Assembly: GCA_001931905.2 (NCBI GenBank)
Contig: MSJI02000529.1
Span: forward strand, 6,323 to 70,322
Source: Cladosporium sp. IMV 00045
Lineage: Eukaryota > Ascomycota > Dothideomycetes > Cladosporiales > Cladosporiaceae
Direction: 5' to 3'
Length of the DNA: 64,000 nucleotides
A model generated the notes under the pieces. That model worked only from the letters and a program-made list of their open reading frames with translations, did no database searches and had not been told where the DNA came from. Positions 33,066 through 42,826 of this stretch are shown here, piece after piece (positions within the stretch are counted from its first letter, which is position 1; each line of letters begins with the position of its first letter). A program made the translations under genes and the position numbers.

Positions 33066-34200
33066 ATGACATCTTGGATCCCAGGCTTTGGAGGAGGCAG
33101 CTCTGGCGTTAGCTGGGAGCAGAAGCAGGCGGACGAGGCAAAGGCCTGGCACGAAAGCCATTTGGGAACGGGAGATGAATATTTTACGCATTCTCGCTCT
33201 GCCGTTGAGGATAAAGGTAGCTTCAAGATCACAGAAGTGCGTGAGCGCCCCAAGGAAGCCGACAGAGGAGGTGCTCGGCTGGTCAAGATCCCGAAAGGGA
33301 AGTATGATGAACCACCTCAGGTAATACGCTGCAGACAACCTCCTTGCACTGGATGACCGCTGAGATGAAGTATGACAGGTAGCCAAAGGTCTCAAGTCCT
33401 GCGACCTGTCGCATACAGCCAAAGACCATTTCCAGAAACAAGCGATCGATCTCGAGCTGCACGTCTTCGCGGATACCCCCACCGTTTTGTCGCCTTTAAT
33501 CCAGGCATGGAGGTCCGACGAGAAAACCAAGATGATATACGATGCCGAGATGCAATGGATCGAAGCCAAGCAAGGCGCGAAAGACTGCTTGTTCCTCAGT
33601 ACAGCCTTCGATCTAGCCAACGGAGAGACGGAGAAACAGGTGGATTTCCCTCAAGCTTTCCCCAAAGGCACCGACGTTGAGGTTGTAGGCTGGGTACAAA
33701 GCTTCAGATTCGGCACGGAGAAGGGTGAGGACTATGTTTGCGATTTCTGGCCGAAGAAAGTCAACAACAAGGGTTTCGTCGCGCATGCTGAGTGTGGTGG
33801 GAATACCGAGAGGTTGACAGTCACTTGGGTCGTGATGAAGAAGGGGAAGCAGAATGTCGCTACTGGAAATTTCAGCACGAGCAATGAGGGCGATAAGGAG
33901 GGAAGTGGCTTCCAGGAAGCGAGCGGGAGCGTGAATTTCGAGGAAGGTGCTTTCGACAAGGCCCCTACAGTGCTCGTGGCTCTCAGTCAGTTCGACTTGG
34001 AGGGTGGCAAGGATTTGAGAGTTGGTGTCGAAGTCGAGGATGTGTCGGAAGAGGGATTCTCGTGGACTTTACGTGAGTGCTCCTTTGAGGTTGGACTTTC
34101 TCGAGTGCCTGTGCTGACAATTTCTATAGGTACTTGGGGTGACGATGCTCCGGAGGCGCTTCGTAGTGCAGAAGCCTCGTTCATCGCTCTTGGATACTAA
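33066..34200 (+). CDS. Protein with two H-type lectin-like repeats, copy 2
   Basis: Exons 33066-33320, 33379-34072 and 34130-34200 encode 339 residues, the same length and splice phases as copy 1. Both lectin-like repeats are unchanged in their key aromatic and glycine positions (GFVAHA, GFSWTL, TWGDD, SAEASFIAL). The few replacements are conservative. A sugar-binding role is inferred. Confidence 0.75.
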
Positions 34201-34596
34201 TAATAATGATATGCGCTTTTAAATCGCTCGGTTTGCTGAGTTGTTTAGTGGCGAGACAATGTAGACGACTGTAATTGATGAGGATTGGTGCGACTTCTCT
34301 GCATCAAGAACCGACAGCATCGAACATGAACCGTCAGTTGGTCACATGCGAAGCCTCTCATCCACCCAGTACACGGAAAGAGGTGTGAAGTCCTAGCCAC
34401 GTGCGAGCCAAGTCGCAGACTTCACTTACAAGCGCTGCTGCCTAGACCCGCTTTTCTGTTTGCGTCTTTCACCAGTCTAGACTTGTTCTCAACTCGACCA
34501 GCTAGCTGGGCAAGCTTCTCTACTTTGACGCTCCACCAACTTCCTACTTTAATCTTGTGAAAAACACCCGCCTTCAGCAAATCGCATCGCAACACC
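34201..34596. promoter_or_regulatory. Spacer and BTB gene leader (copy 2)
   Basis: Counterpart of 16144-16523, visibly more diverged than the spacers on its left. No site recognised. Confidence 0.45.
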
Positions 34597-35413
34597 ATGG
34601 TCGAACCGCCACCGGTTGCGCCTGGTAGATTCCAATCGTGAGTACACGACAGTTCTAAAACGCCAGGGTCTCGGGCTAATGTGGTTAGATTCTACAACAA
34701 TGCGGCTTTCGCCGATGTTGTTATCTCTTGGACTGATTTTTTTTCGCCCAAGAAATTGAAGCCTGGGTTCACATATCCTCAGCGCATCACCATGAACGCA
34801 CATCGCATTGTGCTTGGCGCTGGCTCGAGTGCGTTTCGCCGTTACTTTGAGGTAGCCACTTCACTTTTCCCACCTGAGTTACTTGATGCTCGGGCATAGC
34901 ATGCTGATCTGTTTCTGTCAGGAACACCCGGATGACAAGGACATCGATATCGGCGAGGTTGTTGGTAGCAAAACTTGGATGGGTATGCAGCAGGGGGCGG
35001 CCTACGAAATGGTGCTCAAATACCTGTACGGCATGCCCATTTTCACCGATGGTGAAGAGATTCAACCAGACTTACTCCTCATGCTACACGACCTTGCAAA
35101 GGTATTTGAAATGCCTAGCCTAAGCGAGCACACAATCGTCTTGTTTGAACGCTCCCTCGAAGCGTGCATTGTCGATCTCAAAACCGGGCTCGTCAAGGAC
35201 AAGCCGCAAGTCGAGAAGTTCATCCAGCACATCGAGACCCTCAACAAGGAAGACTTCAAACTCCTCGAAAAAGTTGTCATCAAGGCTTTCTGCAAGCACT
35301 ACAGCTTGATTTGCAAGCATAAGTACTATCCATATCTCCTCGGCAAACATCCGCAACTGCCGAATCTCATGCTGGAGTACATTTCTCGCGAGCGCGACGG
35401 CCTTTTACTCTAG
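34597..35413 (+). CDS. BTB/POZ-domain protein, copy 2 (highly diverged pair)
   Basis: Exons 34597-34637, 34689-34851 and 34922-35413 encode 231 residues. BTB features: FADVVI, a basic loop, NAHRIVLGAGSSAFRRYFE, VLKYLYGMPIF, PSLSEHTI and CKHYSLI. It is 11 residues longer than copy 1 because of an insert in the first beta strands (about residues 25-40) and length changes before VLKYLYGMP. The protein is about 50% identical to its partner, in a block where neighbours are above 95%. Both frames and all splice sites are intact, so this is divergence of working genes, not decay. Confidence 0.78.
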
Positions 35414-37139
35414 AAACCTGACGAGATCTTTGGCAAAGGGCTTTCAGGGGAAGTACTTGCACGGAGGATATTGTGACTGCGAAAACCCCAAGAAGGGTAA
35501 AGTTCTTTGGACTTTTGATTGTTTCATTCTACTAGAACCAGATTGATCAGAAAACAAGCCACGTCAAGAGTCACTTGTTCAGGCATCTCGATCCGAGTTT
35601 CACATCTCTTGTGTTTTCTGTACAGCTCACTTGACAAGCACCGCTGTATGCACCCACTTGTCGTTTGCACTCATGCCACACTCTAGTGCTGTTTTGAACA
35701 TCATATTGAGCACTTCATTCAACCTCTGAGAACAACATTCACGTTCGTTTTGAGCTATGTGACCCTCGCGATACCTCCTCTTGTCATCATCAATGACCGG
35801 CTTTCAAACATCTTCATGAAGTTCTAATCACAGACGATAGTGTACCCCCTGCTGTCCATCATTGACCACAAGGATGTATGCCTGCAGATCACTTGGGAAC
35901 TTCCACTTGCACAAAACACACAGAAACGGCCGAGAGCGATCTTGAGCAATCAACCCAAAAAGGCGACCGCCAAATTGAACCCTTGTCCACCCTTCCAATC
36001 GAACGTCGTCAAGATTTTGTAGACCGGCAACGAGGCTGCTCTTCGGAGCATGACCGGAAATTACTACAAACATTACAGCGAGAGATCGAGATTTCGTAGA
36101 CCTTGGTTACAGGGAAAACTGAATCTCTGGAGAACATAAGAGCGGATATAAGGTTCTGTGGCCATGTAAGTAACTACATGGCGAGCTGGTGAAATGGCCA
36201 ATTGCTTTCGAGTTGTTGACAAAAGGCGTGGACCTGAGTGTGCCGTTTGTCGTTCTGTATCAATGGCATTGAGAACGTTTTCATTCTTCGTTGGGAAAAA
36301 AAAAGTCAAAGTAGACAATGCAACAAGACCCTGGTCAGTCGGTCAGTGGTCAATCTGGGTACTTACCTAGACAGTAGTGCCATGTCGTTCCTATTCCAGA
36401 CGTCAGCAGAGGCTCATACGCGAAGTCCCTACATGTATCTTCTATCATGTAGGTACCTACATTATTCAACGCATCGAGGTAACATGTTCAGAAGTCACTC
36501 GCTCGGTTCGGAGTTCAAGGTACATTCACAAGCAGTTTTATCATGTAGATTCACGTTCAGACGACAATTAAATCTAAAACCCTCATACCAAGACTGACAA
36601 ATGTTTTTGTCACGGCAGTAAAACAGTGATAGACTCGCACATAGCATGAGCATGCTGATTCGGATGCATGAAAGGACGGTGCAGGCTTGCAGAATAGCTT
36701 TTAAAGAAAGAGAAAAAGCGAAACCCTAAGAGCGGAAGAGTGCATAAACTTCCAGCGAGTAGACGCACGACGTGCATCCACGCGCGTTTTAGCGGACGGG
36801 GGGTAGTGAGACGCCGACAAAAGCGAATCGAGCACATAATCACGGACTCGACGGGACGATTCGCAATGCAAAGTGCAAGCCTCATGTGTGAAGTGTCGGT
36901 GGCAGCAAGCAAAGAAGGGCGGTGGCTGGATTTGTGGATGCAGGTAAGACGGGGATTGGAGGGAAGAGGGCCCAATTGCTGCTGACCACGCAACGTTGTC
37001 GGTGGAGAGAGGTGGCAGGGTTTGGGAGGCCTGGAAGAGACTAAGGCTGGCCTAGGGAGATCGATCATGAATGGAGTGACCGAGGTAGAGATGGATGTTC
37101 TTGTAGCATTGGCCACAGGGAGACGTTGCTCTGGAGAGA
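35414..37139. other. Intergenic between BTB and hexA promoter (copy 2)
   Basis: About 600 bases longer than in copy 1. The stretch 35550-36300 has no clear match in copy 1. No coding pattern, RNA gene or transposon ends seen; a poly-A run is at about 36296. Confidence 0.5.
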
Positions 37140-37678
37140 TAGAAGTGGACGATTCACTAACAACGACGACAATGCGAGGAGGCTGGGATTGGGAGAGAAG
37201 CCAGAGCTCTCTCTGGCAGGATACGCCAAAGTGAGCTGATTACCCGATTGAGGAAGATGGTACGGGATTTCCGGTTGCTGTGGCGGGAGAGATGGTTTGA
37301 GACTAAAGGGAAGCTTCGACCCCCTGTTGACCTCGCCGCCAACACAATCCCCAGCCGCCCGCCCCTCTTCTGTTCCCTCCATGCCCCATGCCCAAACAAC
37401 ACATCATCTCCTTCTGACACTCACTCGCCGCCTCTCGTCCCGACTCGACTCGTAAACCACTAAACTGTAGCTTGCTTTTGCTCGCCTGCAGCCATCTCTC
37501 TCTGACCGCCCACTCTCCTCACTCCACCCGCACGTCAGCTCCTGTGCTGTCGCTGTTAAAAGCCCTCATCACCTTCTGCCTCTAGTCAGGCTTGTTTGCT
37601 CTGCAAGTCGCGTTGCTGTCTTGCAGAGTGTTCAGGTCACTGCAAAGTCGCCAGGCTGGATTTCGACGCCAGAGTCCC
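37140..37678 (+). promoter_or_regulatory. hexA: hexA promoter and non-coding leader exon
   Basis: CT-rich promoter DNA (37330-37560) leads into a leader that ends at a strong donor, GTGAGT at 37679. The frame that would continue into the HEX-1 exon has a TAA at 37557 and no ATG, so the leader is non-coding for HEX-1. The same DNA occurs before the gap in copy 1. Confidence 0.65.
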
Positions 37679-37919
37679 GTGAGTATTCCCTTGTTCACGC
37701 ATGTCATATCAACGAACATTGGAAGAGGAAGACGAGGAAGAAGAGGAACGGCGACCTCGCGACGGCCTGCTTGACTATCAGTCGATCATTGCGACACCGA
37801 CATTGTCAACCCTAGCAGCAGTCGCGCGCGCGCACAGTCGGCGCAATCATACCGCTTTTCCCCAACCAACAACACGAACAACAACATCTTCTAGACCACC
37901 AATGCTAACCACACTACAG

Positions 37920-39629
37920 AGTCCCGTTCAGCGTCTTTCCGTCGGCCTACAAAAACACCGAGCAGACCGAAGAGGTCAAGACTGAAGAGCAAATCACGGT
38001 CCAAGGCGCTGGACGGGAAGGTCAACAACCACCAGCTGCTCCCCAAGAACCCGCCCCTTCCCGTCACGAAGAACGCTTCCGCGAAGACATCCGCATCCCC
38101 GAGGACGACCGCCGTCGCCCTGAGCCCGTACGCGTGACCAAGGAAGAGGACATCCGTGTCTACGAGAACGACCGTCGCGACACCCGTTTCCAGGACCGCC
38201 GTGAAGAGCAGCGTTTCGATCCGCGTTTCGACACCGCCAGCCGCTACGACAACCGCGTAGACATCGACGTTCGCCGCGAGGAGAAGTAAGTCGTTTCCCA
38301 AAATTTCCCATCCCAGTCTATACTATCCTTCTGTTATGCTCTCCCGGACCACCGTTTGGGCATGGACAAGGGCAATGCACTTCCGCCCGGCCACGTACGC
38401 GTCCGAGCGCCCGATGCACACCGCATCATCCGAAAACAACACAGATCCACCCCTGAGACGCTTGGCAAACACACTATCACGGCTAGCGGCCGTTTAGTGT
38501 GTTGTCCCAAGCAACAGAGCCTCACCTTCTCCCCCAATCCTCCATGCTTGACCCGCTCTCATTCGGTCCATGTACCTTGCCTGGTACCAAACGTTACACG
38601 ACTCAATAGTGCTAACGACCTCACCTCAGCTACCGTGAACCCTACCAACGCTACTCCGACCACCAAATCAACGTCGAGGACCGCTCCTACGACCGCGAGT
38701 ACCAGAACCGCCAAGACCTCGACAGCCGTATCGACGCAGCTGAAAGGCAATACCGTGACCGCACCACTCCCTACGCCGAGGAGTACAACAGAGAAACCCG
38801 TCAGTGGGAAAGCAAGAGCACCAACCCGCGTCAGTACCCGAATCAAGGGTACTCCGAGCGTGAGCCCGTCTCCTTCGAGGAAAAGGTTCGCGTGAGCGGC
38901 ACTACTGTCGACCAGCCTCGTCAGCACAAGCGTGACATGGGATATTACGACGAAGACGGCCACTACCACTCCTTCCGCCACGGACTTCACCGCGCCGCGG
39001 ACAAGATTCTTCACCCCATCCACGGCGGCTCCCACCACGAGCACCACCACCAGCAGCCTCCCGTCGAGCGCGTCGAAGAGGACGTCGTCGTCAGTGACCG
39101 CGAAGTCACCACCTCCGCTCCCCGCCACGAGGCCGAGTTCCACCGCCACACCACCGTCCGTCCTTCCCGCGGCAACATGATTCCCAACACCATCACCATC
39201 CCCTGCCACCACATCAGGATCGGCGACCTGCTGATCCTGCAGGGCCGTCCTTGCCAGGTCATCCGCATCACCACCTCGGCTCAGACCGGTCAGCACCGTT
39301 ACCTCGGTGTTGACCTCTTCACCAAGCAGCTGCACGAGGAGTCTTCCTTCGTCAGTAACCCCAGCCCGTCCGTTGTTGTCCAGAACATGCTCGGCCCTGT
39401 CTTCAAGCAGTACCGTGTCCTCGACATCCGTGACGATGGCCGTGTCGTAGCCATGACTGAGACCGGTGATGTCAAGCAGGGCCTGCCCGTCCTTGACCAG
39501 AGCAGCCTCCTTGGCCGTCTCACCGAGAGCTTCAACAACGGCCGTGGCTCCGTCCGTGTCCTCGTCATCAACGACGATGGCCGCGAGATGGCCGTCGACT
39601 ACAAGGTCGTTCACGGCAGCCGCTTGTAG
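37920..39629 (+). CDS. hexA: HEX-1, Woronin-body major protein, with long charged N-terminal extension
   Basis: The last exon (38630-39629) carries the whole HEX-1 core: MGYYDEDGHYHSF (ATG at 38937), CHHIRIGD, GRPCQVIRI, GQHRYLGVDLFTKQLHEESSF, KQYRVLD and the C-terminal SRL, a peroxisomal signal. HEX-1 self-assembles inside peroxisomes into Woronin bodies that plug septal pores after wounding. From 38937 it gives 230 residues, close to the short form known in other fungi. Upstream, exon 37920-38285 and the start of the last exon are open in the same frame for about 220 Arg/Asp/Glu-rich codons across a good GT-AG intron (38286-38629), but contain no ATG. A first coding exon was not found. An ATG at 37701 is in another frame. 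I give 37920 as the extent of the extended reading frame. Confidence 0.9.
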
Positions 39630-40144
39630 ATGTCTCTGTCGTCCTTGCACGACGAGACGTTGCTACCTCTGACCACGACCGACAATAGATCACGACAATT
39701 TCATTCAAAGGGTGCACTACAGGGCGTGGTGCAATTTTTAATGGTTGAGCTTCACTCGGGGGAATGTACCTTATGTTTGTCTTTGTTCCAAAACCATCAT
39801 CAGTATGCAATAGGAGGACAGTTGTTAAGAATGTGAGATAGTGGTTTTTGTGGATAGTTGTTGAGAAAAGAAACTTCGGTGTTTTGTCGATTCATCGTCT
39901 TGTCATTACTTGCTCACAGTGTGTTTTCAGTCTCGTTATCATTATCGTCCGTAATCCGATGCTGGGACTGTGCCCACTTCACCTCGGCGTCAAGACTTCC
40001 CCTGGCCCAATCTCGCCTTGAGCCCATTTCAAGAGCACCTTTTTTCTCCCATGCCACTGCAACCCATCTCTCCCCTCATGAGACAAACAGAGAAGTACGA
40101 TCTAAAGAATAAAATTGAGAATCCATCCGTAAACCATCAATAAA
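39630..40144. other. Intergenic, convergent 3' flanks of hexA and the oxygenase
   Basis: AT-richer than its flanks; holds both 3' untranslated regions. No gene seen. Confidence 0.55.
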
Positions 40145-41934
40145 TCAAACCCTCCCCCCCTCCGTCCCCTCACTCCCCCCAAAATCCCCACCGACCCTCC
40201 TACCCAGCGCCCTTCTCAGAATCCACTCTTTGGCCGTTTCTACCTTCTCCTCCCCCTCCTGCCCACCCCCCTTCCCATCACCACCCTTCTCACCCTCCCC
40301 CTCTCCCTTCCCCTTCTCACCTCCCTCTTCCTTTTTTTCCGCAACAGCAGAATCAACAACCCCACTCCCTCCCACCACCCTCATCTCAACCTCATCCTCC
40401 GGCCTCGCGAAGTAAACAAGACTCATCCTCTCGCACTTCCCCTGTTCGCCCGGCGGGCTCACCACGCGGTGCAGGTTGCTGCGCAGAACGGAGGAGGTGA
40501 AGCGCACGAGGGCGTCGCCGAGGTTTACGATTAGGTGGTTAGGCAGGGGGTGGATGTATTGCCATTTTGGTTGCGGTGTTGAGGGTGTGGCAGGGGGCAG
40601 GATTTGGAGACCCCCGAGGCGGTTGGAGAGGAGGGTTAGGGTGCCGAAATCTAGTTGGCGTTAGTTTGTTGGTCTTTGGGTGTGGTACGATTTTGGGGGT
40701 CGATGCTGCTGCTGATTGAAGGATTTCACTCACCGGTATGTTCCCCCAACGCCCTCCTCCCTTCATCTTCCGGCTGCTCTGATGGCGGCGACTTCACCCA
40801 CCTAACCTGATCCCTACTCCTCTCCCCCAACCGATGCAAACCCTGCAACGTCCCCTCCGGATAGCCCAAGCGATCATTCAACACTCCCAACAAAAGCGTA
40901 ACGATCGCATGACACTTCCTCACATAACCCGCCAACAGTCCCCTCGCCTCCTCGCCTCTCAGACACTCCGGCGCGGGCAACGCCGGCTGCGAAATGCCCA
41001 GCACATCGTCCTTGCTGACGTTGTAGAATTCATTCCTGTCCCGCGTGCCTTGCGCGTCGAGAACGCCGGCGCCGAGCCCTTTGTAGCCGAAATAGGATCC
41101 TTGCGCGGCGAAGTCGTATTTCTGTTTTTCGGATGTGGGGAGGGAGAAGAGGTTTTCCCCCAGAGTGAAGAGGGCGTCGATGTCTCTTTCGAGGGCTGAG
41201 CCGGAGATGTCTGAGCTGGGGGAGGTGGCGGCGCGCAGGTCGAGGTAGAAGAATCCCAATTCCTGGCTGGCGGTGAGGAGTTTGGCTTGTTCGCGCGGGT
41301 TGATTTGGAGGAGTTTGAGCAGGCTGATGCGTGTGAGGGGCGCGGTGGGGATGTCTTTTGGGAATGGGGGGAGGGAGGGGAAGGTTAGGTTTGAGGTGTT
41401 TTCTTCTTCTTCTCCTTCTTGTTGATCTCCGTCTTCGTCTTGCCACGGGTTGGAGTAGAGTTCTGCTGGAGGTGCGATGGCTGGTTGGCCCAGTTGGGTT
41501 TCGTGCGTGTGCTCGTCTCTGATGTGGTGGAGGGCTGGTGCTGGGGTCGGGAGGGTTTCGATTCCTGAGGGGGCGGCGATGGCGGAGGCGCCGAGTTGGC
41601 TTTGGGTGGTGTGTTTGTCGTTGGGGTCTGGGGCGGAAGAGAGTGGGGGTTGGTTGGATGGTTCGTTGGTGTGATTGAATGGTTTGACGGGATGTTTGGC
41701 TGAAGGTTGATCGTTGTCCAAATGGTGTTGCTCAGGAAGTTGATCCGGATGTGCTGCGAGACCGTTCGGTGGCGCGATGGCTGATGGTCCGACTTGTGAT
41801 TCGAAGGTGTGATCGTCGCCTAGATGATGCAGAGCCGGTGCAGCAGGAGGTAGTCCGTCTAGGCCGACGGGGTGTGCTACAGCCGTAGAACCAAGCTGGC
41901 TTTCATGGTGGTGTCGTTCTGATGTTTGAGCCAT
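40145..41934 (-). CDS. 2-oxoglutarate/Fe(II) oxygenase with N-terminal repeat array
   Basis: Two exons (41934-40734 and 40650-40145) give 568 residues. The C-terminal half is an isopenicillin-N-synthase-like dioxygenase: a DIOX_N region (about 205-310, with LGFFYLDL and YFGYKGLGAG), then the iron ligands HTD (His399, Asp401) and His461 in SNLHRVV, and the 2-oxoglutarate arginine in RMS (Arg475). The intron splits the HTD motif. The first 190 residues hold four degenerate copies of a unit like ESQLG.SAIAPP.GL..LP.PAPALHH, separated by His/Asp-rich linkers. The C-terminal 70 residues are Lys/Glu/Gly low complexity. The longer frame above 41934 starts with GTG, so the ATG at 41934 is used. Substrate unknown. 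Confidence 0.83.
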
Positions 41935-42826
41935 TCTTATAGCTAGTTCCTGTTTTTCTTGAGGTATGTTCTTTCCAATTTCCAACACGTAAAGTGAGTG
42001 TTAAAACAAACGAGAGGGGAGACAGACAAGAAGGGACAGAGAGCTAGACCCTACGGTTATAAGTACATCTACTCCTACCCGTGTTTATCCCGAGGCACAG
42101 GGAACATGTAGCTTCAGAACCGCTCCTTTGTGGTAAGAAGCTTGTCATAGGTATCGGCAGAGGGGAGATCTGCTTTCGGCATTGACTTTGTGAGTTGTGG
42201 GACTTCTGGACGGAGGGATGCTCTCACGTCGAGCTACAGTAGATGCCCCGCAACATGAAGCCGTGTTTGAAGATGACGTGGTTTCTTAATAAAAGTGTAC
42301 TGCGATCAGCAGAATTGATCATTGCATTTTCAGATTCGTATGACGAAATGAGAGTTCTTGTGATCCTGTTGAGACGTTGAGTTCGCGGAGTAAAAGTTGT
42401 AATCGCAAGTCAACATAGTGGACCGCTGGAGAAAGCGGTGGCATCAACTGTACGCATCATCAATGCCAAACCAGATCCACATAGGACTTGGGAGCATATG
42501 AGGTAACAAAAGGTTCATGCAGGCGTTCTTGGTTTGCCCGTATGCTTCTAGGATGGCTTTTAAGTGGTAGTGGACTAGCATTTGTCGCAAGCAGTGGCAT
42601 ACCAGTACCTAGGTGGTGTGGATAGCATGTGAGAATTGAGGATGCATCATCGCCGAGGCTAGGTCTACTATACACGAGTTATCGACATTGTGACTCGAAC
42701 AGATTGCGCTGCTTGGACGAGCCTTTCAATTATGCTACGGAATCTGCATGCTCTATCATCAGACCAGTGCTCTAATGAAGGCGCCTTCACACTTCTGCAG
42801 CCTATCAGCTTGTAGCTTGCAGTCCA
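41935..42826. other. Intergenic upstream of the oxygenase
   Basis: Nearly 900 bases between the oxygenase start and the dynein chain stop. Holds the oxygenase promoter. No coding pattern or tRNA recognised. Confidence 0.5.

Larger units (their letters stand above)
18981..37685. repeat. Copy 2 of the 18-kb duplicated gene block
   Basis: This is the counterpart of 1407-18960. Its first 104 bases (18981-19084) are identical to 1407-1510. It is about 1.1 kb longer than copy 1, mainly through extra DNA between the MFS and esterase genes (about 450 bases) and upstream of hexA (about 600 bases). Unlike copy 1 it runs on into the complete hexA gene. Every shared gene after the truncated first one has an intact frame in both copies, so neither copy looks like a decaying pseudogene block. 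Confidence 0.95.

Noticed and set aside
38559..39650. A 363-codon open frame on the minus strand opposite hexA
   Set aside because: It mirrors the strongly biased codons of hexA; it has no recognisable domain and lies wholly antisense to a sure gene.
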